NCBI GenBank assembly: GCA_021234155.1
Contig: JAJEKV010000099.1
Location: 3,381,453 to 3,445,452, forward strand
DNA: 64,000 nt
DNA from: Isoetes taiwanensis
Taxonomy: Eukaryota; Streptophyta; Lycopodiopsida; Isoetales; Isoetaceae
Direction of reading: 5' to 3'
The position numbers and the translations under genes were made by a program. Below the pieces are notes generated by a model, which saw nothing but the letters and a program-made list of their open reading frames with translations, was not told where the DNA came from and did no database searches. Positions within the stretch are counted from its first letter, which is position 1. The number at the start of each line of letters is the position of its first letter. Positions 12,650 through 24,377 of this stretch are shown piece by piece.

Positions 12650-15060
12650 CTATAGTTGGAGTGTCTTCATCGGTCCATAATCGTGGAGCATTGGGGTGTA
12701 GATCGCCAAGAACTTCGGTGACATAGAATAATGACTCGTGCTAACCAACCCTCGGCCATGCAACCCCTCCGGCCTTGCCTTCGAATGCATCTTAAGTCCT
12801 TGAGGACCTTGAAAGCGTTCTATAAAAAACATCCATCTAGGATTTGTTGTGCACCTGCAAGCTCTACTTCGTCCACTAAATGCACTAGTAAGTGAGTTTG
12901 TATGTCCAGAAAACTTGTTGGGAATTCTTTCTCTAGCATACAACATGCCTCAACGACCTTAGTTCGCATGTCCGCAATTTCATTTGTCGGTATCTCCTTC
13001 CTTGTAATCCATCTAAATATGATTTAAGAAAGAAAAAGTTAAGTGAGAGTTCAAAGATCGAAGTGTTTTCTAAACCATCAAACACGGAAAACTCGATAGG
13101 GAGACATATTGCATGTAGTGGACCGTCGGGCGAGGCGACCCCTCGAGAACAATAGGCATAACAAAGCGCAACATCTTATGCCAATCATGAGATTTCAACC
13201 CAGTTAACTCCCCTTCGTTAGAGAAACAATTACTAGCGAATGCATATATCCCCGTCGGAGTCTTTATTGCCTTGATCGCTTCTCGAACGGGTTTCATACA
13301 TTTTCTAGGCACGATCCAATCCACTTGTGGCCTTATTCCTTCTTGACATTTAACCATGCTTTAGATTTTGATCCGACTTCTTGTAGATCTTCTCGTCGTC
13401 GCATCGTGTCCCACGTCCGGTGACATGCTTCCAAATAGACGCCAAACGCGTTTTAAAGATGTGCATGGGATCAAGAAGATGATGGATCTTCAATTACGTC
13501 CAATAGGGTAGAAGGAAGAAGGATGCTTTCCACTTCATTCCTTAACCTTATTTCCTTGGCATCCCACATGTTACCCCAATCTCTCATTGTCAACCTTTTG
13601 GGAGGCTCTTGATTCAATGTTTTTCTCTTGGACCTAACGTGATCGAAGTCGATTTTCCATTGGCAGATATCTCTTGAAGTTTGCATAGACATTTTTGCAA
13701 TGCCGTTGACCGCGAGAGTTCAACTGTTCAAACCCACACAAGTGACATGCCGCATATCCGGACACTTGGAGTCCGAGAGTTCATACAAAACCGGGCCAAT
13801 CGCTTCGTTGTCCACATTAAGATTGCTCTCAAGGTAAATCTTCGTTCAGCACGAAGTTCTCTTGAGACATCGTAAACTTCAATACCTTCACTCCACAATG
13901 TCAAAAGCTCATCAATAACTATTTTCAGATATGGATCTAGACTTTCCGGCTTCTTCGGTCCTGGAACTAATAGTACTACCATTAAATGGCTAGTCTTCAT
14001 GAGTAACCACGGTGGTAAATTATAGTTGATCAACACTACTGGCCAAGTTGACCACGCGGCTGATTGACGTCCATAAGGATTAACACCATCCGTTGCCAAC
14101 CCTAATCTCGAGATTTCGTGGCTCTCTTCCAAATTCGCCATGTTTCATCAATATGCTTCCATTGCTTGCAAATACTAACCACGCGGAGTACATTGTCACC
14201 GACGCATTAGCTGCACACCAACCCATGAGCGGTTAGAGATTCACATCGAAACAATAGCCTTATGCGAGGGATCAATGGAAAGTAGCGAACCACCTTCATC
14301 GGGACGGTCTTTCCCTTGGCATCTGCATTGTACCTAGAGGCACCACATTTAGGGCATGTTTCTGTGTTCTTGTAGATGTCATCCGGATAATATACCATGC
14401 AATCATTTGGACAAGCGTGAATCTTATGGTAGCCTAAACCAAGAGTCGCCAATATATTTTTTATTTCCGGCGACTTTTGGGCATAGTGTTCCCTTGTGGG
14501 AGTATTTTCTCTTGCAATAACCTCAGATAAAAATGCAGACCTTTACGTATACATTCAACTACAAATTCAATAAGTCAAGTGATTGCAATTGTACTTACTC
14601 TAACAAAGCCGTAACACCGGCATTGCTCCATTTGAATTTGGCTTGAAGGTTTAATATCAATAAAGATGTCGTCAATCTAGATATGCTTGCACCGGATATA
14701 ATGCTTTATCGCCTCCTCCAATAAAACGTGATCTTCATGACCATCGTTAGGAGTATTTATATCGTCATCTAGGTCGTTGTCGAAGATTGGGCCAAATGCA
14801 TCTAACATGTCGGCTATGGGTTCTTCAACTTCCATGAAGTCGCCCATAGGGGCATTGTCATCATCTTCATCATCGTATTCTCGCTCATCTTCATCATTGT
14901 ACTCTTCATTATCGTTGTGCCCATGTTTGTACCATACCGCTCAATGTATTCTAATCTCGCTATCCGCAATGACTTTTGATGTCGCCAATTCATGCGGCTT
15001 GGATGTGGTCTTATATCCACTTGCCTACCCCGCATCGCCGATTAAACTAAATATATCGTG
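12650..15060 (-). pseudogene. CACTA tnp2 transposase core, degraded
   Basis: Read on the minus strand, tnp2 (Transposase_21) hallmarks appear in the right order. YHKIHACPNDCMVYY with a paired CPKCGASRY is at 14452-14207. LGLATDGVNPYG, YNLPPWLLMK and VPGPKKPESLD follow at 14141-13728. A segment with LLDPMHIFKT is near 13500-13440, and GLKSHDWHKMLRF is near 13200. A decayed DUF4218-like stretch is at 12946-12650. Upstream (15035-14814) lies a Met- and acid-rich linker typical of the region before the core. Several frameshifts and stops separate the blocks, so the gene is dead. It would have catalysed cut-and-paste movement of CACTA-ended DNA in the nucleus. Confidence 0.85.
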
Positions 15061-15286
15061 ATTGATACATACATTGAGAGCCCGTGTTTGTTAAATTTTA
15101 AGCATTTAATAACGAGCTAAAAATATAAAATTTTATGTCATAATCAAAGCATATATTGAAGATATAATACACATTTATCTTCAATATGTGCAATCTCATT
15201 CCAAGAGAAGAAGAAGAAGAATTCAAGAAGAAGAAGAAAAATGGTGCATTCCGACAAAAAATTATATGAGTAATTTGAGTACATCA

Positions 15287-16082
15287 TCAAAGGACCTCCG
15301 GTATTGGTCTACCGTATTCATATTCAATGAACAATTCATCACCAATACACAAAGTTTTTATAGCATAAACCATGATATATCTCCATCAATTTTACGGCTA
15401 AAAAATCTTCTTGGTCTTTGTTTGCCTCGACAAATTCACAATTGGTAGCTTCAGGATTCTCGATAGAGCTATTAATAAAAGCAGCAAGGTTTCCATGCAA
15501 TCGAGGGCGACCATCAATATATGTGAAGCTTTGCGTAGTCACCGGGCTTGGATATTGTTCGTGCATTTGAATTTAGGCCATAGATGAGCATGCATGCACC
15601 GATGCTTACTCAATTTATGCCAAGTGTCCGAAAGTTATATTCGGGACCTACATATGGCATTAAAGGAACAAATGTACCATCTTTGACTTTCACACTAGTC
15701 ATAATATATAATCCCGGGCAAAGACCGGGACCCGACTATTTTTAATCATGCAAAAACGCCTACCCCAATATGTAAATTGCTCCCCATAAATAATTGGCTT
15801 GCCTCTAGGCCATGCATTGAATTTCTTACGATCTTTATCCATGTAAAAAATTTGGACCAAATGGACTAGTGAAGGTGGAAGATTATTTTCTTCGACATGA
15901 TCTAGTACATTCCAATTTTGATGAACATTGTCATTCCCTCCAATCTTGGCAACGGCCATTGCACGACGAAGTTCTATCAACGTGAATGGGATACTCTTTG
16001 AGGAAGTTGATGGCTTTCTTTTTGTAGGGTTTTCTATGAACGCATTCATAGTATCAACATCATCTACTTCCAATGACAACAT
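15287..16082 (-). pseudogene. SET-domain (histone methyltransferase-like) gene relic inside the CACTA
   Basis: A minus-strand frame at 16082-15699 opens with an acidic, Thr/Ser-rich segment and ends at FARDYIL. After some broken codons the frame at 15566-15339 reads YIDGRPRLHGNLAAFINSS, the shape of the SET motif that binds the cofactor and substrate lysine (GN-x-A-x-FIN). A frameshift near 15390 leads into VYAIKTLCIGDELFIEYEYG, the GEEL-x-x-Y motif of SET domains. The frame then ends properly at a TGA (15287-15289), so the 3' end of the gene is preserved. The family methylates histone lysines. The relic sits between the CACTA end and tnp2, on the same strand as tnp2. It is either a captured host gene or an element-borne accessory gene. 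Confidence 0.65.
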
Positions 16083-16187
16083 AACCCCAAAATCTATATC
16101 CGCTTCGAGCTCACTTCATTCTCAATTTCTTCCTAACAAAATACAAGCAAACTAAGTTAAGACATCGATTCAAGTACATGAGAGTAG

Positions 16188-16640
16188 TTGATTATCGTTC
16201 ATAAGATTCGTGTATTATACCTCGTTGGAATACCCCACATGTCGTCGAGAGCCTTTGGATTTGTTCCGCATTCACCATATTTCTCAACATGGTCGGGGGA
16301 GTCTTTTCTCATCTGTTTTATTTGTCCTTTGCACATCGAACAATTGCAATATAACCGCTTCATCACAAGTACAACCGCAAAAAAAGTAACATCAAGATAT
16401 AAAGTTAACTAATCATTCAAACATGTTTATGGTACATACATCGGCGGTATTCATTTCATGCACACCACCCCAAAACCTCTAGGAAGACTAGGTCCACCGG
16501 GTCTAATTGACTATTTGTGGCAATTGTTGGGGTAACATTCTTGCATAAGTCGCCATGTAACTTTCTCAAAGCTTTCGTCTCACTTTACGCTCAAATTCCT
16601 TCCGACGTTCGGTCCATGTTGTTTTTCTAGTAAACAATAA
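16188..16640 (-). pseudogene. Possible N-terminal zinc-binding segment of a CACTA protein
   Basis: On the minus strand, 16412-16188 includes YCNCSMCKGQIKQMRKDSPD and then GECGTNPKALDD. A C-x-C-x2-C cluster followed by a His/Glu segment resembles the N-terminal zinc-binding region of CACTA proteins. A basic WTERRKEFERK-like segment lies further upstream near 16620-16580. Frames are broken. The match is by pattern only and could be part of the neighbouring SET-domain relic. Confidence 0.3.
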
Positions 16641-17149
16641 AAATATTAATAAAAACCATGTAATAATATAATAATTATAAATATCCATGTTTTTTTTCAT
16701 GATTTTATCAAATGTTTATTCTTAAGATTGATTCATACAACGTTTATGATATTTAGAAAGCATTTGATTGAAGGGTGCCCCGAACTCCCATACATCTAGT
16801 CCTCTCCATTTGAAATGGAGTCGACCCAAGCACCTTATATTCACGCAACCTTTCAAATCTTTTGTAATCTATGAAGATTGAAACTTACATTCGAGGTGCA
16901 TAAACCCCGATACATTTAGTCTTCTCCATTAGGGATGGAACCGACTCAAAATACCTTGATCATGCATCCCTCAAGTTTTTAACATACTTTCAAGATTCAA
17001 TCTTCTAATCTATTAGCATTTGGAGGTGTTTAACTCTAACACAAAGATTAAAGCGTAGATCTTACCTTATGAAGACCCACGAGCAAAAAATCCAAACAAA
17101 CGAGTGAAAATAACAAGTAAATAACCCGAAGCGCGGGTTCCCGCCATAT
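16641..17149. other. CACTA internal non-coding sequence
   Basis: AT-rich, with two related blocks: CATACATCTAGTCCTCTCCATT near 16789 and TACATTTAGTCTTCTCCATT near 16912, about 120 bp apart. They form a short diverged direct repeat. No coding frame is supported. Confidence 0.4.
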
Positions 17150-18340
17150 GTGACGTCGTTTATCGACGCCGTCGTGGACGTCGTTTAACGACGCCAAGGC
17201 CGACGTCGACCGACACCTAGGCATGCCACATCGCCTTTGCGCCGCCCGATGCCCCTCATATGCCACGTCGATGATCATGACGCCGTTTAACGACGCCAAA
17301 TGATCATAACGTCGTTAAACGACCAACCGTGATTGTTTAACATAAATGTAAACAACATACAATACAAATAACACAAATAAATAAAAAATACTGATTGTTC
17401 CCATTCATAAAATAAGTTTATACAACGACAACACAAATAGATAAAAAACTTATTGTTTCCATTCATAAAAAAGCTTATACATTACTTATGTCCATCCCGA
17501 GGGCGTGGATGCTTTGATGCAAACCATTTGCATCATTATCCGCACCATTAATGTCGTTTTCTCTTTGTTTGGCTCGGTGAGCCATTCTACCGATCGTTCC
17601 CGCGCATGGAACGCCGGATGTTAGTGCAATCGAAGCTCCTTTTCACTCATCTTTGCCACGATGGTGAAGGGAGGGTTCAGCGGAGAAGTGGGGGGTTGCC
17701 GGAGTTGTCTTCCCTTGGAGGAGGAGGATTACCGCTAGAAGGAACATATCGCGAAGGTGGTCTTCAAACCTGCGGACCATTATAGCAAGATAGGGAAGAA
17801 CACTCAAAAATAAGAATAACAAAGAATATCGATGGATCCACTTATAACGTGGATGTAGGGTTAGGGTTAGGGTTAGGGTTTTATTTGGCAAAAAAAAAAA
17901 AATTCTTCGCGTGGACGTCGTTAAACGACGTTTAAGTCGACGATGTCTTGACACGCGCGAGCCGCCTTTGGCACCAAAGACCATGCCACGCTAGCAGTGA
18001 CGTGACACGCCGCCACAGCAGCGACGCCGTTCAACGGCCACGACGCCCGGGCGCTTCTTGACACGCAGGCCGCCCTGGCAACCGCCCATTTCCACGCATG
18101 ACGCGGCTGGCGACGCCTCTGCGGAAACGCCGCTGGAACGACGTTTATCGACGCGGTTTGACACGGCACCGCCCGCTTGGCGCCAGCACCCATGCCACGC
18201 AGCGGTCGGTACCGCCAGTTCCGATGACCGCCGTTGAACGACGCCGAACGACGCCGCCGTCGTTGAAACGACGCCGTCGTTGATCAACGGCGACGGCCCG
18301 GCGTTCATCGGCGACGACGCCGTTGGACGTCGGCGATCCT
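17150..18340. repeat. Right subterminal repeat region of the CACTA element
   Basis: Two blocks (17150-17330 and 17910-18340) rich in GACGTCGTTTAACGACGCC-like units, many palindromic around TTAA or ATCG. They are separated by an AT-rich spacer with a minus-strand open frame at 17984-17643 of unknown meaning. The density of CG dinucleotides is far above the surrounding sequence. This is the expected position of CACTA transposase-binding repeats. Confidence 0.75.
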
Positions 18341-18347
18341 TGTAGTG

Positions 18348-19204
18348 CCAATCTGTGCGGGAAGCGTCACAAATTTTCTTGAGAATGGTGACCAGAGTTT
18401 TGTTGGTGCTTTCATCGCCAACCCATTGCCTTGAGGATAGTAAGGTGTGCTCTTGTGATGATGTATCAAGAGATAATCCGTCGACTCTTTGATAGTATGA
18501 TTGATGAAATGAACACCACGGTCTTGCCACCCGACTCAGCCGCGGCGGCGAATCGCGTGATAATTTGTTGATAGAGGACTCGAGCTGTGCTTGCAGCAGT
18601 GTTGTGCGGAAGTGCACAAGCTTCCGCCCATTTGGTGGCGTAGTCGGTGAGAACTGAATGTCCGGCACGAACGGTGTGCCGCCAGTAGAGGATCTATAGG
18701 TCCCACAAAGTCCATTCCCCATTTTTGAAGGGAAGTGGCGTGGCGGCCGGCGTCAAGGGAAGAGCGTCCACGGGCGTGGGCGCCCCACCCGCTGGCAAAG
18801 CGTCCACATCGCGGCGTGGGCGTGAGCATCTTTAAAGAGCGTGGGCCAATAATACCCGGCAAGAAGGATTTTGCGTCGCGTGGTGTCACCATGAAAATGA
18901 CCACCCATCGGGGCCCTTGATGAGCTTCTCAACAATGTCGGAACTTCATGAGGTAGAACACGCCGTCGAAGGATGGTGTCCTTACCCTTTTGTAGAGATG
19001 TCCGCAACCATGGTGTAGTCACGGACCTCTCGGAGAAAATTGATGGCTTGACGGATTGTCGCTTGGCGAGAGAGCGTCTCATCTTACGGTGGAAGAGCAC
19101 CCGGTGAGGAGGTATTGCTGAAAATCATGAAACCAATGTGGTGTTGCTGGTGACTAAAAAGAGTTGAGCATCGTGGAAGGCGCCCGAGACCCCTCGTTGC
19201 AGGA
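18348..19204 (-). pseudogene. A1 integrase, degraded and truncated
   Basis: Fragments at 19100-18753 match the zinc-binding region of A2 integrase (FHGDTTRRKILLAGYYW). The stretch 18720-18348 contains WGMDFVGP-like and SYYQRVDGLSLD-like remnants leading to STNKTLVTILKKICDASRTD. Homology stops at 18348 beside the CACTA terminus. Confidence 0.7.
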
Positions 19205-20530
19205 TCATCCGTGTGGATGCGTGAAAGATAATCCGAACAACATGAGATTTGCCAGTACCTTATGAACGATTTCAAAAGGAGCAAATTCTTGAGAAGAAGG
19301 ACCCAACGAGCAATGCGGCCCGTATGTGGATTTGTTGATCAAATAGAGAAGTGCTTGGTGGTCCACAAAGAACTTGATTTGACTGCCCAAAAGGTAATGA
19401 CGGAAGCGTTGGACACAGAAAATGAGACCCAAAGCTTCACGCTCGCGGGCAGAATAGTTGCGCCAGCAGTAATTGAGTTTTAACCGGGCGAAGCGATTTG
19501 GTTTATCGGGCAGCGCGATCATATTCTTGAGAAAGAACAGCTCAATAGCAAACGCCGAGACATCGACATGAGCGTGAAAGGGCTTGTCCCATTGAGGAGG
19601 AACAAGAACCGGTGCTCGAGTAAGCAAAAGCTTCATGTTGAAGCGACTTCGCTGGGAATTCAAGCCCAGTGGATTAAATCACCCGTGAGTTTATGAATGG
19701 GATCCGCAATGGCTGCCAGTCGGGTATGAAGGTGGAGTAATAATTGACCTTTCGGAAAGAGCGTGTCTCTTTGATATTGGCCGGTGCTTGAGCTTTGAGC
19801 ACACATAACCGATTTTGGTGGGATCGGTGGTGATTCCTCGCTGGTCGACAACATGGCCTAACCAGAACACGGAAGTGACGCAAAAGGTGCATTTTCGGGA
19901 TTGAGACTAATGCGGACTCATCACATGTCACGGAAGACGAGTTCCAATTTATCCAAATGGTCAGCCATGGAACCAGAGGAGAGAAGTCATCTTGAAAAAT
20001 TTGCAAAAGGGATTTTCCTTCATAAAATCATGAAAAACCGAGAGCATGATTCGTTGAAATGTTGAAGGAGAGTTGGATAATCCAAAAGGAACCACCTTGT
20101 AGGCAAAAAGTGACTTACGGGGTGGTGAAAGTGGTCTTGAGTTGATCAGATTCTTTGATGGAGATCCGATTGTAAACCAGAAAAACCATCCATAAAGGAG
20201 TACATCTCATGTCCGGCCACTTCTTCCGTAACTTGGTCCGTGAAGGGAAGTGGAAAATGATCACGCCCGTGGCCTGACCGATTGAGTTTTCGATAGTCTA
20301 CCAGACGCCGGATCTTACCATTGTGCTTAAGGGCAATGACGATAGGGCTCACCCATTCGTAATGTTTGACCTCATAGATCAAACCTGCGGCAAAAGGAGT
20401 TTGTCAATTTCCGCCTTGACGCGATCACGGTAATTAGGGTTGAGCCTATACTGTCGTTGCTACACTGGTCGTGCATCAGATTTGGTAGGAATGGTGAGTT
20501 CCCCCAAGCTTTTGTTGATTCCCCGAAGAT
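19205..20530 (-). pseudogene. A1 reverse transcriptase and RNase H, degraded
   Basis: Minus-strand pieces match A2. YEVKHYEWVSPIVIALKHNG starts at 20382, LQIFQDDFS (the YVDD-box equivalent) is near 20000, the thumb segment IKETRSF is near 19770, and RNase H blocks with NYSAREREALGLIFCVQRF and FFVDHQALLYLIN lie at 19500-19310. At least five frameshifts make it inactive. Confidence 0.75.
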
Positions 20531-20853
20531 CTTTGTAACTCCGCTTAAAAATGTGTTTGAATTTTTTTGAACAGCGTGGCGGCCCCTGTTACGATAAGGA
20601 GCCGGGAAGGTTTGCAAAGAATGCGGACAGTTGATTGTTGCCAACATCCACAATCTCGACTTCGGGAGTCTGAATATGGGGTATGACTTCAGTATCCTGG
20701 ACAATGTGTGCAGGAGGTTGGAGCATAACCGGATGCGTGGCACTTTTCGTGGTGAAAAAGAGAGGTTGCTCTCGATTTCATCTAGCGATGGTTGCTTCAT
20801 GACGGCGTGTACATCAACGGGAGTTGCGGGGAGTGTCGACATTCGAAAAGTGA

Positions 20854-21474
20854 TCAACGCGTTGGATTCGATTGCAAGGAGCCGGTAGGGGTCGGCAAAG
20901 GCAGCCACGGCTGGTCCCGATCAAGAGTCATTTCTCCCCAAGGATCAAAGATATTCGGGTAGGGATGTGAGGCAGACGCCAAGCAGGGGAGCCCTGAACT
21001 TGATAAATATTCGGCGTCTTCAGAATCGATTAATCCGAGAGAGGGTTCCGCATTGTCAACAGAAATGATCCTGCCTGTTTGCAAGTCCATGGTGGCATTG
21101 AGATGACCATCGGTGATGACTAACTGGTCCGTGGCCCAGTAATGGATACTCTTTGCCTGGCGGAGAAAGGGTCTGCCTACCAGCATTTCATAGTCACCTG
21201 GATCTTCGCCAGCTTTCCACACTCCAAATTCCATGGGAAAGCGGAGATCACCGATGTTGATGTGAAGAATAGGTGTGACGCCTTGAGGTCTTGTGATATG
21301 GCCATTAGCCAATTTGATGTCATATGGGGCACGAAAGAGTTGTGTGATGCCCATTTGTTTGCGGAGTTTATCCGTGATGAGATTGACTGCACTACCTCCA
21401 TCGATTTGAACATGGTTGACTTGCTGATTTCCCACCGTGGCATGGACCGTGGGTGTAGAGGTATACAGCCCCAA
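20854..21474 (-). pseudogene. A1 aspartic protease domain
   Basis: A 206-codon minus-strand frame aligned to the A2 protease. The active-site loop reads QIDGGSAVNLI, with DGG in place of DTG or DSG, as in A2 and as is common in Tat/Athila-type elements. The conserved flap-side EMLVGRPFLRQAK follows. This domain is better preserved than the rest of A1. Its product would cleave the Gag-Pol polyprotein. Confidence 0.75.
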
Positions 21475-23788
21475 CTAAAAAGGTTGGGAGTGGTAATCGG
21501 TCCTTGAGAGCGTGATGAGTTTTAAAATGGTTGCCAAGCTTAAAGGAATTTTGATCTTGGCAAGCTCCTCTTGGAGTTCGAGAGGTACATGAGAAAAAGG
21601 ATCTGCTGGTTCCACTGGTGCGGGAGTGCGTGGCAGGGAAGCAGCAACTTCTTTGAGTAAGTCAACCTCGGCTGCAATATTGGGATATGTCTGAGAGCGT
21701 GGAGGTTGAGATGTTGAAGGGGTATCTTGTCTTTGTTGAGCTCTAGTGGTGGCATGAACATTGGCCAATGTGCGGCCTTCAGCAGCTTGCATGAGATTCA
21801 AAATGCTTTGGCGAACTTTGGGCATGACATTTGGCATGAGCTTTTCCAAGTCAGGTGCAAAGTGAACCTTTTTTTCGTCCTCATGAGGAATGGTGTCAAC
21901 TGCAAAGGCAGGTTGCGTGTCCTTCTGAATAATAGTCAAGGGACGTGATGCCTTAGTCTGGCGTGAAACTAGACCAACCCAATTTGACGGTACGGGAGGA
22001 TTAAGTGCCTGAAAAATTTCCTCTTGGGCTTGTTGATCCAATTTGAGGTTGATTTGCTGGAGCTGGTTGATAGCGTGATTGCTGAGGCGCTCTTGGGGGC
22101 TTCTTAAGAACTGGTCGCGGGCCTTGGTTGCCATTAGCAAGCCAGAGTTGGTAAGCCGTGAGGCGGACCGATGTGGTCTGATTTGTGCGAGAAGCTGGAC
22201 CTGAACTTGTGGAAGTTGAGGACACGCCGTGGTGGTATGACCCCATTCTTGGCAAAGTGATAACACCGAGCTTTAGAAGGATCAAAAAGGAGGACGTTGG
22301 TTGGATCCCGTGGTTGGTCCCGCTTCTGATAGAGTTGCGCGGGGCGCACCGAAGAGGTGGGCTGCCGATAGTCGCATTGTGGCTGAGGTGTGGTTTGCAC
22401 TTGATAAACCATTTTGTTGCGGAGCGGTGTGGGATGAGTGCGAGTGCACTCTTCCGTGGCATGATTGCACATGTTGCATCGCTTTGCAATGAGGCGGGCC
22501 ATTGGTGGAGTTGCACTCATTGGCCAAATGGCCTTGATATTTGCAAATATGGCACCAGATTTGATCGCTACTGTGGATTAGCGTGTTGAGGCTGAACGTA
22601 CCGTTTGTGGAACCATGACGGGTGGAATGAGCGGGGAGCTCTTGAAGAGCCTCGGGAGGAAACATTGACGAGTGATTGACAAGGTCGATAGCCTGCTCAA
22701 AGTTTTGGACGCAGGTATTCATCATGAGTCGAATAGCAGGAGGAAGTCCTTGGAGAAACAGACTAAAATCCGGCTCGTAGGGTACTCCTTGAGCCTTCCC
22801 GAAAGCGAGAATGTGAAGTCGATCCGCAAAATCCGGGCGCACTCGCGGGCTCTTGTTGAAGTTCATTGAGTTGCTTGAGATGAAGTTGATCATCATCCGT
22901 GGTCCCGTAATAGAGAGATGTAAAAGCAAAGGCGCATTTCGGACCGATCTTGTTTCCAATGGCTTTTGTTGGACATGAGCCATTGATGAGGAGAGCCACG
23001 CAAAGGTGGTGGAAAAGATGTGGAATTTCAGTTGAGGTTGCGCGTGACCATTTAGGACAGCTAGAGCCTCAAATTCTTCCATGTGGGCCCGAGCACTTTG
23101 GTCTAACGGTTTGCCTTTCGTGTTGCCAAAGGTGGGATAAGTCGGTTCCGAGTCCGAAGGTAGATGTGAAAGTGCCTTTGGACAGAAAAAAAGATAGTGA
23201 GGATATTGAGGTTGAGGTGGATGTGGCATGGTGCCCGGCGGACCCCGATGAAGGGGTGGCGCGTTGAGAAACCGGAAAGTAGCGGAGCATTGGTTTTGAG
23301 ATCTGTAAGGTTGTAAGAGGGAAGAGCAAAGTGGGAAACGAGGGAAAGGATATATTCCGGTAGGCTTAAAGGAGACATGTGGATAGCCGTGCCCACCCGG
23401 GGAGATGATGGTTCTGCGAAGGAAGAGGTATGGCCCAAGAATGATGGATGTAGGCATGTTCGGGGGTGTGAAAGTACGGTTGAGAAGGTTGAGCCGGATA
23501 AGGCTCCCGGATAGTGATGAGGGACTGAGGTTGTGAGCAATGTTTGCACGCTTGGGGCGGGAACTGGGACGAGACTCGACACGAGGGGTGGGTGTGGTGA
23601 TCGGATCGAGCCCTCTTTAGAAGATGGCCTCCCTCTATGTCATAAGCAGATCCATACATGTCGGCAATCAGTTTCGACGACGATGGCGCCTCCCAAGCGA
23701 GATGCCGTTTGAGAAAGGAGTTCTTCCGGGCGGAAATTACCGATGACATGGCGCATGTAAGAAAAGTAGGAGAAAATCGACCCAGCAA
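21475..23788 (-). pseudogene. A1 gag, degraded
   Basis: Fragments match A2 gag in order: a DMYGSAYDIEGG segment near 23650, YPTFGNTKGKPLDQSA near 23120, the capsid segment with LKFHIFSTT near 23020, and zinc-knuckle-like IWCHICKYQGHLANEC near 22550. A second knuckle-like GHTTTACPQLPQVQVQ lies near 22230, then a long linker to the protease. The longest single frame is 391 codons (23457-22282), but frames switch repeatedly. Gag would form the virus-like particle. Confidence 0.75.
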
Positions 23789-23796
23789 GGCGGCGT

Positions 23797-24377
23797 TGTT
23801 TGGGGTCCGGGTTCGAACTCCCTGAAGACAAACTCTCGTGAGGACCCGTGGATCTAACAGGAGAGTCCGGGGACTATGTCACGGGATTTGGTGAAAGAGA
23901 AGAAAAGAAGAGAACAGAAACAAATGAGAGAAAGATGATAAGCTTCCTTGATATCAATGATGAAAATACATGAGCTCTCGCAATAGAGAGAAAACCGAAA
24001 GGAGACAAGACTCAAAACTCATCTAAAACTTATGAGCTAACTCTACTCATATATATAGTACAATGGCCTTGGGGCCCAATATAGACACTCGATCGATCTC
24101 GTGCCGACTCACGAAGGAGGCCTGATTTGAGGAATATTGGCGGTGCCTCTTGAAGTGCCTAGAATCACGCCGACGCCGACGAGGCGGTGACGGGCCGTCA
24201 CTTGTCCGAAGCGGGCGCCTCTTGTTGATGACCAAAGGCTTTTGATCAAGCGTGGCTTTCTTTGCTTAATCTTTGGGAGGCTTGGATGTCTGACCCGTGG
24301 TTGACTGAGGATCTTTGAGCTTGACCTGGTCTGACGTATGCATGAATAGTCCTGTGCCAGGAGGCACAGGACTAACA
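23797..24377 (-). repeat. 5' LTR of element A1
   Basis: 581 bp, starting TGTTAGTCCTGTGCC and ending CCCCAAACA on the minus strand, homologous along its length to the 585 bp LTRs of A2. Primer-binding-site remnants follow at 23796-23779 and weakly fit the 3' end of tRNA-Asp, as in A2. Confidence 0.85.

Larger units (their letters stand above)
10505..18347 (-). mobile_element. CACTA (En/Spm) DNA transposon, left terminus lost
   Basis: The right end is clear: minus-strand sequence starting at 18347 reads CACTACAAGGATCGCC, the canonical CACTA terminus. Just inside lies dense GC-rich subterminal sequence with recurring ACGACG and GTCGTTTAACGACG units (17150-17330 and 17910-18340). The same units reappear at the opposite side (10510-10610). 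Between them the minus strand carries tnp2 transposase fragments. No matching CACTA terminus is found near 10505, so the left end is deleted or decayed. The right end lies inside Gypsy copy A1 at its integrase, directly beside CCAATCTGTGCG, which is continuous in the related copy A2. The other half of A1 is not found on the left side. Confidence 0.8.
18348..24377 (-). mobile_element. Gypsy element A1 (Tat/Athila-type), old and 3'-truncated
   Basis: It is recognised by alignment to the complete copy A2 in this window. The order on the minus strand is LTR, gag, protease, RT, RNase H, integrase. Sequence is lost where the CACTA end lies (18347/18348), inside the integrase just after the segment matching ICDASRTDW. 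The rest of the integrase, the downstream accessory ORF and the 3' LTR are missing. It has stops and frameshifts throughout and is clearly much older than A2. Confidence 0.85.

Noticed and set aside
17857-17880. AGGGTT repeats resembling telomere sequence
   Set aside because: Only four units, inside the CACTA. Similar CTAACCCTAA runs lie in the B LTRs and near 53260, where they look like ordinary plant promoter or leader elements. Not an interstitial telomere.
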